In this document: in pieces, positions 8,805 through 17,072 of the stretch
Numbering within the stretch: the stretch's first letter is position 1
Layout: every line of letters starts with the position of its first letter
NCBI RefSeq assembly: GCF_004919685.1
Contig: NZ_SMYZ01000042.1
Location: 33,208 to 97,207 of the forward strand
Reading direction: 5' to 3'
Source of the DNA: Mesorhizobium norvegicum
GTDB taxonomy: Bacteria; Pseudomonadota; Alphaproteobacteria; Rhizobiales; Rhizobiaceae
DNA length: 64,000 nt
The notes under the pieces: generated by a model
What the model was told of the DNA's origin: nothing
Seen by the model: only the letters and a program-made list of their open reading frames with translations
Database searches by the model: none
Program-made: the position numbers and the translations under genes

Positions 8805-10217
8805 TCAGGCCATACCGCGCGCGATTTCCGTGATGACGGTGAAGGCCATGTCGACATCGGCGGCGGTCGCCTCGAACTGGCCGACCTGGAAGCGGATTGC
8901 CACCCTGCCATCGACGCTCGTCTGCGTCAGGTAGATGCGGCCGTCGTCGTTGATCATATTGACCAACCGCAGATTGTGCGCGTCCGCATCGGTGCCAGCC
9001 GCGGTCTTGTGCCGGAACGAGAACAACGACAGCATCGGCTCGCTGACGAGCTCGAAATCCGGCTCCCTTGCCAGCCGCGCGGCAAGCCCTTCGCTCCAGG
9101 CAACATGATTGCGGATCATCGTGCGCAGGCTTTCCAGGCCATGGGCACGCAGCAGGAACCACAATTTCAGCGCACGGAACCGCCGGCCGAGCGGCACCGA
9201 CCATTCGGAATAGTTGATGATGCCGTCGTGGCCGTGTGTCTTGAGATAATCCGGCTTGATGGCCAGCGTCCTGACATGGCTTTCGGGGTCGCGCAGGAAC
9301 TGGATCGAGCAGTCGAACTGCGCGCCCAGCCATTTGTGCGGATTGAAAACGATCGAATCGGCACCTTCAACGCCTGTCCAGAAATGCCGATACTCCGGAC
9401 AGATCATCGCCGATCCCGCCCAGGCGGCATCGACGTGAAGATAAAGTCCATGCCGCCGCGCCACCTCGGCAACCGCCGCAATGTCGTCGGTGCCGCCGGT
9501 GCTGGTGCCGCCGACGCAAGCGATGATGCCGGCCGGCAGCATGCCTGCTTCCCGGTCGGCGACGATTGCCGCCTCGAGCGCTGCCGTATCCATGGCGCGA
9601 AAGCGGCCGCCGACGGGAATGCGCACAAGATTGTCCTCGCCAATGCCGGACACCCAGATCGCGCGGTCGATCGAAGTGTGCACCTGGTCGGAGGAATAGA
9701 TGCGCAGCCGCGCCTGCCCTGCCAGCCCTTGCTTGTTGCCTTGCCAGTCCAGTGCCCGCTCGCGCATGGTCAGCACCGCGGCCAGTGTTGCCGACGAGGC
9801 CGAATCCTGGATCACCCCGGCGAACCCTTCGGGCAGGCCGAGCGCCTGGCGCATCCAGTCGACGGTGCGCGTTTCGAGTTCGGTCGCCGCCGGCGACGTC
9901 TGCCAGAGCATGCATTGCGCGGCCATCGCCGAAACCAGATATTCCGCCACCACCGAGACCGGCGCCGCATTGGCCGGGAAATAGGCGAAGAAGCGCGGAT
10001 GCTGCCAATGCGTCATCCCCGGCAAAATCTTCTCTTCGAAGTCGGCGAAGATCCGGTCCATCGGTTCGGCGTCTTCAGGCGGCGAAGCCTCGATGCTTTT
10101 GAAAATGGCGCCCGGATCGACCTGCGGCCGCACCGGCCGCTCGCGCAGCGAGTTACGGTAGTCGGCACCCCAGTCGGCGGCGCGCCGCGACCATTGCCGG
10201 AAATCATTGTTGTTCAT
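8805..10217 (-). CDS. PLP-dependent group II amino-acid decarboxylase
   Basis: A 470-residue fold-type I pyridoxal-phosphate decarboxylase of the aromatic-amino-acid/glutamate decarboxylase family. The lysine that binds the cofactor is in FNPHKWLG, and the preceding HVDAAWAGS contains the PLP-contacting aspartate. The start at 10217 is backed by GGGAGGACAGG; an upstream in-frame start would only add 13 unconserved residues. The gene stands alone on the minus strand after glpR. The substrate (tryptophan, tyrosine, DOPA or another amino acid) cannot be told from sequence alone. Confidence 0.88.
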   Translation of the reverse strand: MNNNDFRQWSRRAADWGADYRNSLRERPVRPQVDPGAIFKSIEASPPEDAEPMDRIFADFEEKILPGMTHWQHPRFFAYFPANAAPVSVVAEYLVSAMAAQCMLWQTSPAATELETRTVDWMRQALGLPEGFAGVIQDSASSATLAAVLTMRERALDWQGNKQGLAGQARLRIYSSDQVHTSIDRAIWVSGIGEDNLVRIPVGGRFRAMDTAALEAAIVADREAGMLPAGIIACVGGTSTGGTDDIAAVAEVARRHGLYLHVDAAWAGSAMICPEYRHFWTGVEGADSIVFNPHKWLGAQFDCSIQFLRDPESHVRTLAIKPDYLKTHGHDGIINYSEWSVPLGRRFRALKLWFLLRAHGLESLRTMIRNHVAWSEGLAARLAREPDFELVSEPMLSLFSFRHKTAAGTDADAHNLRLVNMINDDGRIYLTQTSVDGRVAIRFQVGQFEATAADVDMAFTVITEIARGMA

Positions 10218-10318
10218 CCTGTCCTCCCGACATGATCCCTCGCCGCCATCCATCACGGCTGGCCTCTTTATTAATTAACGCGTGAAATATATGCAACCGC
10301 CAGCGAATGCGGCATGCC

Positions 10319-11050
10319 TCAGCCCGGGAAATCCGGCAGGCTGGCAAAAGCCGTCTTCAGCGCATTCGACCAGCCGTCCGATATCGTGCGGTAATACTGG
10401 TCGTCTTGGCCGATCCGCTTCTTCAACCCGACCTTGAAGGCGTCCTTCTCAAGGAAGAGCAGGTCGAGCGGCAAACCGACGGACAGGTTCGACTTCAGCG
10501 TCGAATCGAACGACACCAAAAGCAGCTTCACCGTCTCGGCGAGGCTCATCGTTTTTTCATAGGCACGGATGATGATCGGCTTGCCGTATTTGGTCTCGCC
10601 GATCTGGAAGAACGGCGTGTCATCGGTCGATTCGATGAAATTGCCTTCGGGATAGATCATGAACAGGCGCGGCTCGCTGCCCTTGATCTGGCCGCCGAGG
10701 ATGAAGGAAGCATTGAAGTAGGAATCCGCCTTCTCGCCCGCAGGCGACGAGCTGGCGATGACCTCCTTGACCGTATCGCCGACCAGCCGCACCGTCTGAT
10801 ACATAGACGGCGTTTCCAGAAGCGTGGCGTGACGGTCGGCAATTGCCTTGGTGCGTTCGTCAAGCAGGCTGACCACGGCCTGCGTCGTCGCCAGATTGCC
10901 CGCCGACATCAAAACGATGACGCGCTCGCCCGGCTGCTCCCAGATATGCATCTTGCGGAAGGTGGAAATCGAATCCATGCCGGCATTGGTGCGCGTGTCG
11001 GACATGAACACGAGCCCGCGATCGATCTTCAGGCCAACGCAATAAGTCAT
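10319..11050 (-). CDS. Anbu, proteasome-like peptidase
   Basis: Ancestral beta-subunit (Anbu) of the Ntn-hydrolase superfamily, 243 residues. The start MTYCVGLKIDRGLVFMSDTR matches the family; after removal of Met, Thr2 would be the catalytic N-terminal nucleophile, and Asp18 and Lys30-region residues fit the HslV-like core. It is the last gene of the conserved four-gene set with transglutaminase, alpha-E and ATP-grasp proteins, but is separated from them here by a 134-base gap holding a RIME-like repeat. Physiological substrates are unknown. Confidence 0.9.
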   Translation of the reverse strand: MTYCVGLKIDRGLVFMSDTRTNAGMDSISTFRKMHIWEQPGERVIVLMSAGNLATTQAVVSLLDERTKAIADRHATLLETPSMYQTVRLVGDTVKEVIASSSPAGEKADSYFNASFILGGQIKGSEPRLFMIYPEGNFIESTDDTPFFQIGETKYGKPIIIRAYEKTMSLAETVKLLLVSFDSTLKSNLSVGLPLDLLFLEKDAFKVGLKKRIGQDDQYYRTISDGWSNALKTAFASLPDFPG

Positions 11051-11062
11051 GGAATCTCTTCT

Positions 11063-11164
11063 AGAGCAATTCCAGGAAAAGTGTGAAGCGGTTTTCCGTC
11101 CGGAATTGCGTTAAAACAAAGGGATAGAGCGGTTCGGCGTTTCCTTGAAACGATGAATCGCTCT
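11063..11164. repeat. RIME-like intergenic palindromic repeat
   Basis: Two successive inverted repeats: GCAATTCC...GGAATTGC with inner GGAAAA/TTTTCC, then AGAGCGGTTC...CGCTCT with inner CGTTTC/GAAACG. Sequence and layout match the intergenic mosaic elements widespread in Rhizobiales genomes. It sits between the transglutaminase and Anbu genes and could affect stability or read-through of the operon transcript. Confidence 0.75.
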
Positions 11165-11184
11165 GACAGCAATCTTGCGAAGGA

Positions 11185-11979
11185 TTACTGCTCCACCGTG
11201 ACGGTGACCGCAAGCTGTTCTTCCGCCTGTCCCAGCCGAATTCCCGACACCGGCGTGGCGTCGCGGTAGTCGCGGCCCGTTGCCACCTTTACATAGCGCT
11301 CGTCAGGCGAAATGCCATTGGCGGCATCGAAGGCAACCCAGCCGAGACCGGAAACATGCGCTTCGGCCCAGGCATGACTTGCGGCCTGCTCGACCGTCGC
11401 ATCCAGCATCAGATAGCCGCTGACATAGCGGGCCGGAAAGCCCATGGCGCGCGCCGCGGCGGCAAAGATATGGGTGTGATCCTGGCAGACACCGGTCTTG
11501 AGCGCCAAGGCTTCCTCCGCCGGCGTCGTCGCATTGGTGGTGCCGGGCGTGTAGGCAACGCGCTCGCCGATGACAGCCATCAGCCGGTGAAGCCTCTCGA
11601 TGTCGGTGCCCTTGCCGATCGATGCCGCGAGTTCGCGAACACCGCTGCCGATCGTCGTCAATGGCGTTTCATGGCTGTACAGCCAGAGCGGCGTAAAGCC
11701 CTGGTGTGGTCCCGAGACACCCGCGGTGTCGCGCGTCACCACTTCGCCTGACGCTTCCACCGTGATGAAGTCGCGCTCGCCCTCGACGCTCAGCAGCCTT
11801 GTGTCGTTGCCGAAATGGTCGACAAAGCGAACCTCTTCGCGCGCGCCTTCGATCGCCAGCGCCCAGGACAGAACGGTCTGCGTCGATCCGCTGACCGGAA
11901 GCAGCCGCAGCCGCTGCAACAGATAGTGCACCGGTGCATCGTAGCGGTATTCGGTCCGGTGAGTGATCTTCAGCCGCAT
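11185..11979 (-). CDS. Transglutaminase-like protein of the Anbu operon
   Basis: A 264-residue papain-fold protein with an N-terminal bacterial transglutaminase beta region (MRLKITHRTEYRYDAPV) and the core catalytic domain. The catalytic cysteine is in LKTGVCQDHTH, the histidine in ASHAWAEAHV, and the aspartate in VAFDAANG. The start is one base after the alpha-E stop (TGATATG), so the two are almost certainly co-translated. In this operon family the protein is predicted to act as a peptidase or amidase together with the ATP-grasp ligase. Confidence 0.9.
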   Translation of the reverse strand: MRLKITHRTEYRYDAPVHYLLQRLRLLPVSGSTQTVLSWALAIEGAREEVRFVDHFGNDTRLLSVEGERDFITVEASGEVVTRDTAGVSGPHQGFTPLWLYSHETPLTTIGSGVRELAASIGKGTDIERLHRLMAVIGERVAYTPGTTNATTPAEEALALKTGVCQDHTHIFAAAARAMGFPARYVSGYLMLDATVEQAASHAWAEAHVSGLGWVAFDAANGISPDERYVKVATGRDYRDATPVSGIRLGQAEEQLAVTVTVEQ

Positions 11980-11980
11980 A

Positions 11981-12922
11981 TCAATTGAACCGGTAATCTT
12001 GTGCGATCTCATCGCCGAGCTTGGTGTTGTCGCGAATGAACTTGGCCAGGAATTCATGCAGGCCGGTATCGAAAATATCCTTGATCGACCCGGCTCTCAG
12101 CATTGTCTGCGTCTTCTCGGCCGTTGCGTGGCAGGCATGGCGCTCGCCGTAATCGTCGCCGAGGAATTTCAGATGCTCCGACAGGAAGCGATAGCAGAAG
12201 GTCAGCGAGCGCGGCATGCGGACATTGAGGATCAGATAGTCGGCAATGTTGGTCGGCTTGTAATCGGCGTCATAGACCCAACGGTAGGAGCGATGCGCCG
12301 AGACCGAACGCAGGATCGATTCCCACTGGTAGTTGTCGAGCGTCGAGCCAACCCAGGAGATCGACGGCAGGAGCACATAGTATTTCACGTCGAGGATGCG
12401 CGCCGTGTTGTCGGCGCGCTCGACATAGGTGCCGAGCTGCGAGAAATCGAAGATCTCGTTGCGCAGCATGGTGCCGTAGAACGAGCCGCGGATTAGCGCC
12501 GTCTCGCGCTTGATCGCGTCGAGCACGCTGGGCAGGTCGCGCTCGTCGATCGGCCTGGCCAGCATCCGCTTCAGCGACATCCAGGCCTCGTTGATGCTTT
12601 CCCAGGTCTCGCGCGTCAGCGCGGTGCGCACCATGCGGGCATTGTTGCGGGCCGTCTCGATCGACGCCATGGTGCTGGACGGGTTCGACGTGTCGCGCAA
12701 CAGGAAATCGGCGACATTGGCGGCGGTATAGTCAGAATATTTCTGGCTGAAGGTGACGTCAGAACCAGCGCTGAGCAGCACCGAATTCCACTCTTCCGAG
12801 GCGCTCTGCGTGCGGGTAAGCGCCATGCGCAGGCCGGCATCGACCAAGCGCGCCATGTTTTCCGCCCGCTCGATGTAGCGGTTCATCCAGTAAAGCCCGT
12901 TGGCGGTGCGGCCGAGAAGCAT
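11981..12922 (-). CDS. Alpha-E domain protein (COG2307)
   Basis: A 313-residue, mostly alpha-helical protein opening with MLLGRTANGLYWMNRYIERAENMARL, the hallmark of the alpha-E family (DUF403). No enzymatic function is established; it always accompanies the circularly permuted ATP-grasp and transglutaminase proteins and may be a structural partner. Upstream, the junction with the ATP-grasp gene has been split by a 454-base IVS-like element. Confidence 0.9.
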   Translation of the reverse strand: MLLGRTANGLYWMNRYIERAENMARLVDAGLRMALTRTQSASEEWNSVLLSAGSDVTFSQKYSDYTAANVADFLLRDTSNPSSTMASIETARNNARMVRTALTRETWESINEAWMSLKRMLARPIDERDLPSVLDAIKRETALIRGSFYGTMLRNEIFDFSQLGTYVERADNTARILDVKYYVLLPSISWVGSTLDNYQWESILRSVSAHRSYRWVYDADYKPTNIADYLILNVRMPRSLTFCYRFLSEHLKFLGDDYGERHACHATAEKTQTMLRAGSIKDIFDTGLHEFLAKFIRDNTKLGDEIAQDYRFN

Positions 12923-12942
12923 GTCAACGTGCCCCGATTTTG

Positions 12943-13396
12943 AGCGAGTAGCGAATAGGGAGTAGCGAATAGGGGAAAAATAGCTTCATGACTTTTGTTG
13001 CAGGCTCCTGATCATAGAACGTAGCATTTTCCCTATCTCATCGGCTTTGCTAAGCAAGCGCACCACCTCTGCTTCAACCATCAACCCTACTTTTCCGGAC
13101 ACGATCAGGTGCGTTTCCAACTCTTTGAGAGATCCCTGGGCCATGCGAAGAAATTGAATGAATGATCCTGTACTTTCTCGCCCATGTCCTTCAGCGATGT
13201 TCGCGGCAATTGATACGGACGACCGCCGCATCTGAGAGGTCATTCCGTAAACTTCGCTGCTTGGAAAAGCTTTCGTTGCTGAATAGCAATCTACGGCCAA
13301 CTCGACGGCCGCCTTCCAAACAATCAAGTCCCTGTAAGAGTTAATCGTCGTTTTGCTGCCCTTCCCCTATTCGTTACTCACTATTCGCTATTCGCT
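12943..13396. mobile_element. IVS-like element: four-helix-bundle gene between 35-bp inverted repeats
   Basis: The ends 12943-12977 and 13362-13396 are inverted copies, identical at 32 of 35 positions. Each arm is built from two near-tandem 14-base units, GAGTAGCGAATAGG in the left arm. The element starts directly after the stop codon of the ATP-grasp gene and ends 20 bases before the alpha-E gene, so without it these genes would be nearly contiguous. In RNA the arms would pair into a long stem enclosing the reading frame, the same architecture as intervening sequences in bacterial 23S rRNA genes, whose encoded protein is of the same family. No transposase is present. Confidence 0.75.
12986..13345 (-). 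CDS. Four-helix-bundle (S23/23S IVS-type) protein
   Basis: About 119 residues of the S23/IVP family: LIVWKAAVELAVDCY, YGMTSQMRRSSVSIAANIAEG and LKELETHL are the family landmarks. Related proteins occur in 23S rRNA intervening sequences and as accessory proteins of diversity-generating retroelements. The family normally begins M-x-SYRDL; here NSYRDL is encoded but the codon in the Met position is ATT (13343-13345), with no in-frame ATG or GTG nearby. The start is therefore ATT, or the TTG at 13327 that drops the conserved SYRD. It lies inside the inverted-repeat element and in the same direction as the host operon. Confidence 0.75.
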   Translation of the reverse strand: MNSYRDLIVWKAAVELAVDCYSATKAFPSSEVYGMTSQMRRSSVSIAANIAEGHGRESTGSFIQFLRMAQGSLKELETHLIVSGKVGLMVEAEVVRLLSKADEIGKMLRSMIRSLQQKS

Positions 13397-14815
13397 TCAA
13401 TCATCCAGCACCCACGTGTCCTTCGTCCCGCCGCCCTGCGAGGAATTGACCACAAGCGAGCCTTCCTTGAGCGCGACGCGCGTCAGCCCGCCGGGCACGA
13501 TCTGGATGCGATCGGAGACCAGCACATAAGGCCTGAGATCGACGTGGCGTGGCGCCAGCCCCTTTTCCGTCAGGATCGGGCATGTCGACAGCGCCAGCGT
13601 CGGCTGGGCGATGTAGTTCGACGGTTTTGCCGCGAGTTTCTTGGCGAAGGTCTCGCATTCCTTCTTGGTCGCCGCCGGCCCGACCAGCATGCCGTAACCG
13701 CCGGAACCGTGCACTTCCTTGATCACCAGCTCGTCGATGTGCTCGAGCACGTATTTCAGGCTGTCCGGCTCCGAGCAGCGCCAGGTCGGAATGTTGCCGA
13801 GGATCGCCTTGCGGCCGGTGTAGAATTCGATGATCTCGGGCATGTAGGAATAGATCGCCTTGTCGTCGGCGATGCCGGTGCCAGGCGCGTTTGCGATGGT
13901 GATGTTGCCGGCCCGGTAGACATCCATGATGCCGGGCACACCAAGCGCCGAGTCCGGCCGAAACGTCAGCGGGTCCAGGTAAGAATCATCGACACGCCGG
14001 TAGAGCACGTCGATCTGCTTGTAGCCTTCGGTCGTACGCATGGCGACATGGCCGTCGACGACGCGCAGATCCTGGCCCTCGACCAGTTGCACGCCCATCT
14101 GGTCGGCAAGGAAGGCGTGTTCGAAATAGGCGGAATTGTAGCTGCCGGGCGTCAGCACCGCGATGGTCGGCGCGCCCTTGGTGCTTTGCGGCCGCACCGC
14201 CGCCAGCGACTGGCGCAGAAGCTGCGGGTAGTTTTCCACCGGCCGCACCTTGATCTTCTGGAACAGCTCGGGAAACAGCTGCATCATCGTCTCGCGGTTC
14301 TCCAGCATGTAGGAGACGCCTGACGGCGTGCGCGCATTGTCCTCCAGCACGTAGAATTCGTCCTCTGAAATGCGGACGATGTCGACGCCGATGATGTGCG
14401 TATAGACGCCGGCCGGCGGCCTGACGCCTATCATCTCCGGCAGGAATGCCTCGTTCCTGGCGATCAACTCCCGGGGAACGCGCCCTGCCCGCAGAATCTC
14501 CTGGCGGTGGTATATGTCGTCGAGAAAGGCGTTCAGCGCCTGCACGCGTTGCTCGATGCCTTGCGTGAGGCGCCGCCATTCATTGCCTGAAATGATGCGG
14601 GGAACGATGTCGAACGGGATCAGCCGCTCGGAGGCTTCCTGCTCGCCATAGACGGCGAAGGTAATGCCGGTCTTGCGGAAGACGCGTTCGGCGTCCTGCA
14701 TTTTTTCGGTCAGCCTTGCCGGATCCTGCTCCTTCAGCCAGCGATCATAGGCCGAATACGGTGTTCTCAATCCGGAGACTTCCGGAAGCATTTCATCGAA
14801 CGCTGCCAATCGCAT
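13397..14815 (-). CDS. Circularly permuted ATP-grasp protein (COG2308)
   Basis: A 472-residue ATP-grasp ligase-like protein; landmarks include AGRVPRELIARNEAFLPEM, the EDNARTPSGVSYMLENR segment and the Gly-rich KEVHGSGGYGMLVGP loop near the C-terminus. The family is predicted to form peptide-like bonds with ATP. It is the first gene of the Anbu cluster. The start at 14815 (MRLAAFDEML) was chosen on family resemblance; AGGGGAG lies very close to it, and an ATG at 14833 is an alternative. The stop codon directly abuts the IVS-like element. Confidence 0.87.
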   Translation of the reverse strand: MRLAAFDEMLPEVSGLRTPYSAYDRWLKEQDPARLTEKMQDAERVFRKTGITFAVYGEQEASERLIPFDIVPRIISGNEWRRLTQGIEQRVQALNAFLDDIYHRQEILRAGRVPRELIARNEAFLPEMIGVRPPAGVYTHIIGVDIVRISEDEFYVLEDNARTPSGVSYMLENRETMMQLFPELFQKIKVRPVENYPQLLRQSLAAVRPQSTKGAPTIAVLTPGSYNSAYFEHAFLADQMGVQLVEGQDLRVVDGHVAMRTTEGYKQIDVLYRRVDDSYLDPLTFRPDSALGVPGIMDVYRAGNITIANAPGTGIADDKAIYSYMPEIIEFYTGRKAILGNIPTWRCSEPDSLKYVLEHIDELVIKEVHGSGGYGMLVGPAATKKECETFAKKLAAKPSNYIAQPTLALSTCPILTEKGLAPRHVDLRPYVLVSDRIQIVPGGLTRVALKEGSLVVNSSQGGGTKDTWVLDD

Positions 14816-14980
14816 ACTCCCCTGTGACGCCATTTCACTGGCGTCGCCGGAGAAAATCAAGCGCAATCGGTGATTTGGGAGATACGGGCGATCAGTATGT
14901 TGCGCCTGCCTAAAATTGAGGCAGCCGAAATATGACAGTAATCAGGCTTTGCCTCGTGTCCGGGCAAGTGGGTTTAGCGG

Positions 14981-15217
14981 CTAAAAGGCGCGGAACGTGA
15001 CGACGGTGAACGTGTCCTTGATGCCGGGGAGAATCTGCACCTTCTCGTTGACGAAATGGCCGACATCTTCCTCGTCGTCGACATAGAATTTGGCGAGCAG
15101 ATCGTAGTTGCCGGCAGTCGAGTAGATTTCCGAAGCAATCTCGGCATCGGCAAGCGCACTGGCAACCTCATAGGATTTGCCGAGCTCGCATTTGATCTGC
15201 ACGAAAAACGCCTTCAT
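14981..15217 (-). CDS. Stand-alone Lrp/AsnC effector-binding (RAM) domain protein
   Basis: A 78-residue protein equivalent to the C-terminal ligand-binding domain of Lrp/AsnC regulators, without the DNA-binding half (MKAFFVQIKCELGKSYEVA; GNYDLLAKFYVDDEEDVG). Such single-domain proteins are common in Rhizobiales and probably bind amino acids or assemble with full-length Lrp proteins. It is a complete gene by comparison with stand-alone relatives. Confidence 0.85.
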   Translation of the reverse strand: MKAFFVQIKCELGKSYEVASALADAEIASEIYSTAGNYDLLAKFYVDDEEDVGHFVNEKVQILPGIKDTFTVVTFRAF

Positions 15218-15297
15218 GGCTTCGTCCCGCTAAACGTCCAAGTCCAGCGGCCCTTCTGGCAGACTGGAGGCGGGCTTTCAAGCGCTGGAATGAATGC

Positions 15298-15420
15298 TCA
15301 GCCGGCCCGGACCTGGGCTACGACCTCCCGCAGCTCCGCCACCGGCATGCCGCGCTTGAACAGCCTGCCGCCAATCACCAGCGCCGGCGTGCCCCGCAGC
15401 TGGCGAATAATCGCAATCGC
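15298..15420 (-). pseudogene. Remnant of a DsbA-family thiol oxidoreductase
   Basis: About 40 codons encode IIRQLRGTPALVIGGRLFK followed by a helix ending in VAQVRAG. This matches the C-terminal part of DsbA/Com1-type thioredoxin proteins, including the cis-proline loop (GTPA). The catalytic CxxC and everything upstream are missing; the preceding codons in frame are not thioredoxin-like and overlap the start of the divergent gene at 15518. Read as a 3' gene fragment. Confidence 0.6.
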
Positions 15421-15517
15421 TGAAACCGCGATGCGCTGCCAAGCGTATGTTATGATGCGTCTTCGGACAGCACTGTTTTTTGAGGGAAGATATTTCGCGG
15501 GACAACGGAGACAGGCC

Positions 15518-15937
15518 ATGCGCCGCAAGTTTTTCGCATTCGCGTTCGTTCCACTCATCCTCGCCTCGTCGGCATTCGCCGGCGATGCCGAGATCAAGGC
15601 AGGGCAGTCTGTCATCGACGGTCAGTTGAAGGCCCTCATCGCCAATGACGGCGCCACCGCCTACAGCTTCGCCGCCCCGAATGTGAAACGGATCTTCCCG
15701 ACCGTCGACGCCTTCATGAACATGGTGACCAACGGCTACCCGCCGGTGCGCAAGCCGCAGACCTACTCCTTCGGCAAGGTCGAGGAGACGGCCCCGGGTT
15801 CGATCGTCCAACAGGTGCTGATCGTTGGACCGGACGGCAAGGACTACGAGGCTGTCTACACGTTGCAGCAACAGCCCGACGGCAGGTTCCAGATCACCGG
15901 CTGCAGCCTGCGCGCGTCGAATTCACTCAGCACTTGA
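15518..15937 (+). CDS. Exported DUF4864 protein
   Basis: A 139-residue protein with a Sec signal peptide (MRRKFFAFAFVPLILASSAFAG, cleavage after AFA) and a mature domain resembling DUF4864, a small NTF2-like fold (GQSVIDGQLKALIANDGATAYSFAAP). GGAG lies 8 bases before the ATG. The function is unknown. It converges on tgt, with 4 bases between the two genes. Confidence 0.8.
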   Translation: MRRKFFAFAFVPLILASSAFAGDAEIKAGQSVIDGQLKALIANDGATAYSFAAPNVKRIFPTVDAFMNMVTNGYPPVRKPQTYSFGKVEETAPGSIVQQVLIVGPDGKDYEAVYTLQQQPDGRFQITGCSLRASNSLST

Positions 15938-15941
15938 GGCC

Positions 15942-17072
15942 TCACAGCAACGGGATATCGCCCCTCGCCCAGCCCTCGGTGATTTCCGCGCCGCTCGCTT
16001 CGAAGGTGCCGGCCTCGATCGCAGCGCGAATGTCCTGCATCAGTTTCTGGTAGTAGGAAAGGTTGTTCCAGGTCAAAAGCATGGCGCCGAGCGCCTCCTG
16101 CGAGCGCACCAGATGATGCAGATAGGCGCGCGAATAGTCCCGGGCGGCCGGGCAGTCGCTTTCCTCGTCAAGCGGCCGCGGATCGTCGGCATGGCGGGCG
16201 TTGCGCAGATTGACCTTGCCGCGCCTGGTATAGGCAAGGCCATGGCGGCCGGCCCGCGTCGGCATCACGCAGTCGAACATGTCGATACCGCGCGCCACCG
16301 ATTTCAGGATATCGTCAGGCGTGCCGACGCCCATGAGATAGCGTGGTTTATCCGCTGGCAGTTCCGGACAGGTGATGTCGAGCATTTCGAGCATCACCGC
16401 TTGCGGCTCGCCGACGGCAAGGCCGCCAACGGCGTAGCCTTTCAACTCCATCGCGCTTAGCGCCTGCGCCGAACGCACCCGCAGCGCTGCATTGTCACCA
16501 CCTTGCACGATGCCGAACATCGCCTTGCCAGGCTGGTCGCCGAACGCTGTCTTGCAGCGCTCGGCCCAGCGCAGCGACAACTCCATGGCGCGTTCGATCT
16601 CTTTCATCTCGGCGGGCAGCGCCGTGCATTCATCGAGCTGCATCTGGATGTCGGAATCGAGCAGCCCCTGGATCTCGATCGAGCGCTCCGGCGACATCTC
16701 GTAGGCAGCGCCGTCGATATGCGAGCGGAAGGTGACGCCCTTTTCGGTCAGCTTTCGCAGCTTCGACAGCGACATCACCTGGAAACCGCCGCTGTCGGTC
16801 AGGATCGGATGCGGCCAGCGGGCGAATTCATGCAAGCCGCCGAGCCGCGCAACACGCTCGGCGCCAGGCCGCAGCATCAGGTGATAGGTGTTGCCAAGGA
16901 TGATGTCGGCGCCGAGGCCGCGCACCTGATCCATATACATCGTTTTGACGGTGCCGCCGGTGCCGACCGGCATGAAGGCCGGCGTGCGGATTTCACCGCG
17001 CGGCATGTCGATCACACCGCGCCGCGCCTTGCCGTCAGTCGCCAGAACCTTGAAGCTGAACGGCTTAGCCAT
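15942..17072 (-). CDS. tgt: Queuine tRNA-ribosyltransferase Tgt
   Basis: Exchanges guanine-34 for the queuosine precursor in tRNAs with GUN anticodons; 376 residues, normal length. Landmarks: TPAFMPVGTGGTVKTM, the active-site segment TDSGGFQVMSL (nucleophile-region aspartate), and a downstream HHLVR zinc-binding-region segment. The start at 17072 (MAKPFSFKVLATDG) overlaps the upstream 89-residue gene by 8 bases. Last gene of the run that includes queA. Confidence 0.96.
   Translation of the reverse strand: MAKPFSFKVLATDGKARRGVIDMPRGEIRTPAFMPVGTGGTVKTMYMDQVRGLGADIILGNTYHLMLRPGAERVARLGGLHEFARWPHPILTDSGGFQVMSLSKLRKLTEKGVTFRSHIDGAAYEMSPERSIEIQGLLDSDIQMQLDECTALPAEMKEIERAMELSLRWAERCKTAFGDQPGKAMFGIVQGGDNAALRVRSAQALSAMELKGYAVGGLAVGEPQAVMLEMLDITCPELPADKPRYLMGVGTPDDILKSVARGIDMFDCVMPTRAGRHGLAYTRRGKVNLRNARHADDPRPLDEESDCPAARDYSRAYLHHLVRSQEALGAMLLTWNNLSYYQKLMQDIRAAIEAGTFEASGAEITEGWARGDIPLL

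Noticed and set aside
12943..13396. Possible genuine rRNA intervening sequence within a 23S gene
   Set aside because: Flanking DNA encodes ATP-grasp and alpha-E proteins; no rRNA sequence is present.
14908..14926. Stem CTGCCT/AGGCAG after the Lrp-like gene as a terminator
   Set aside because: Short 6-bp stem and no U-tract on the relevant strand.
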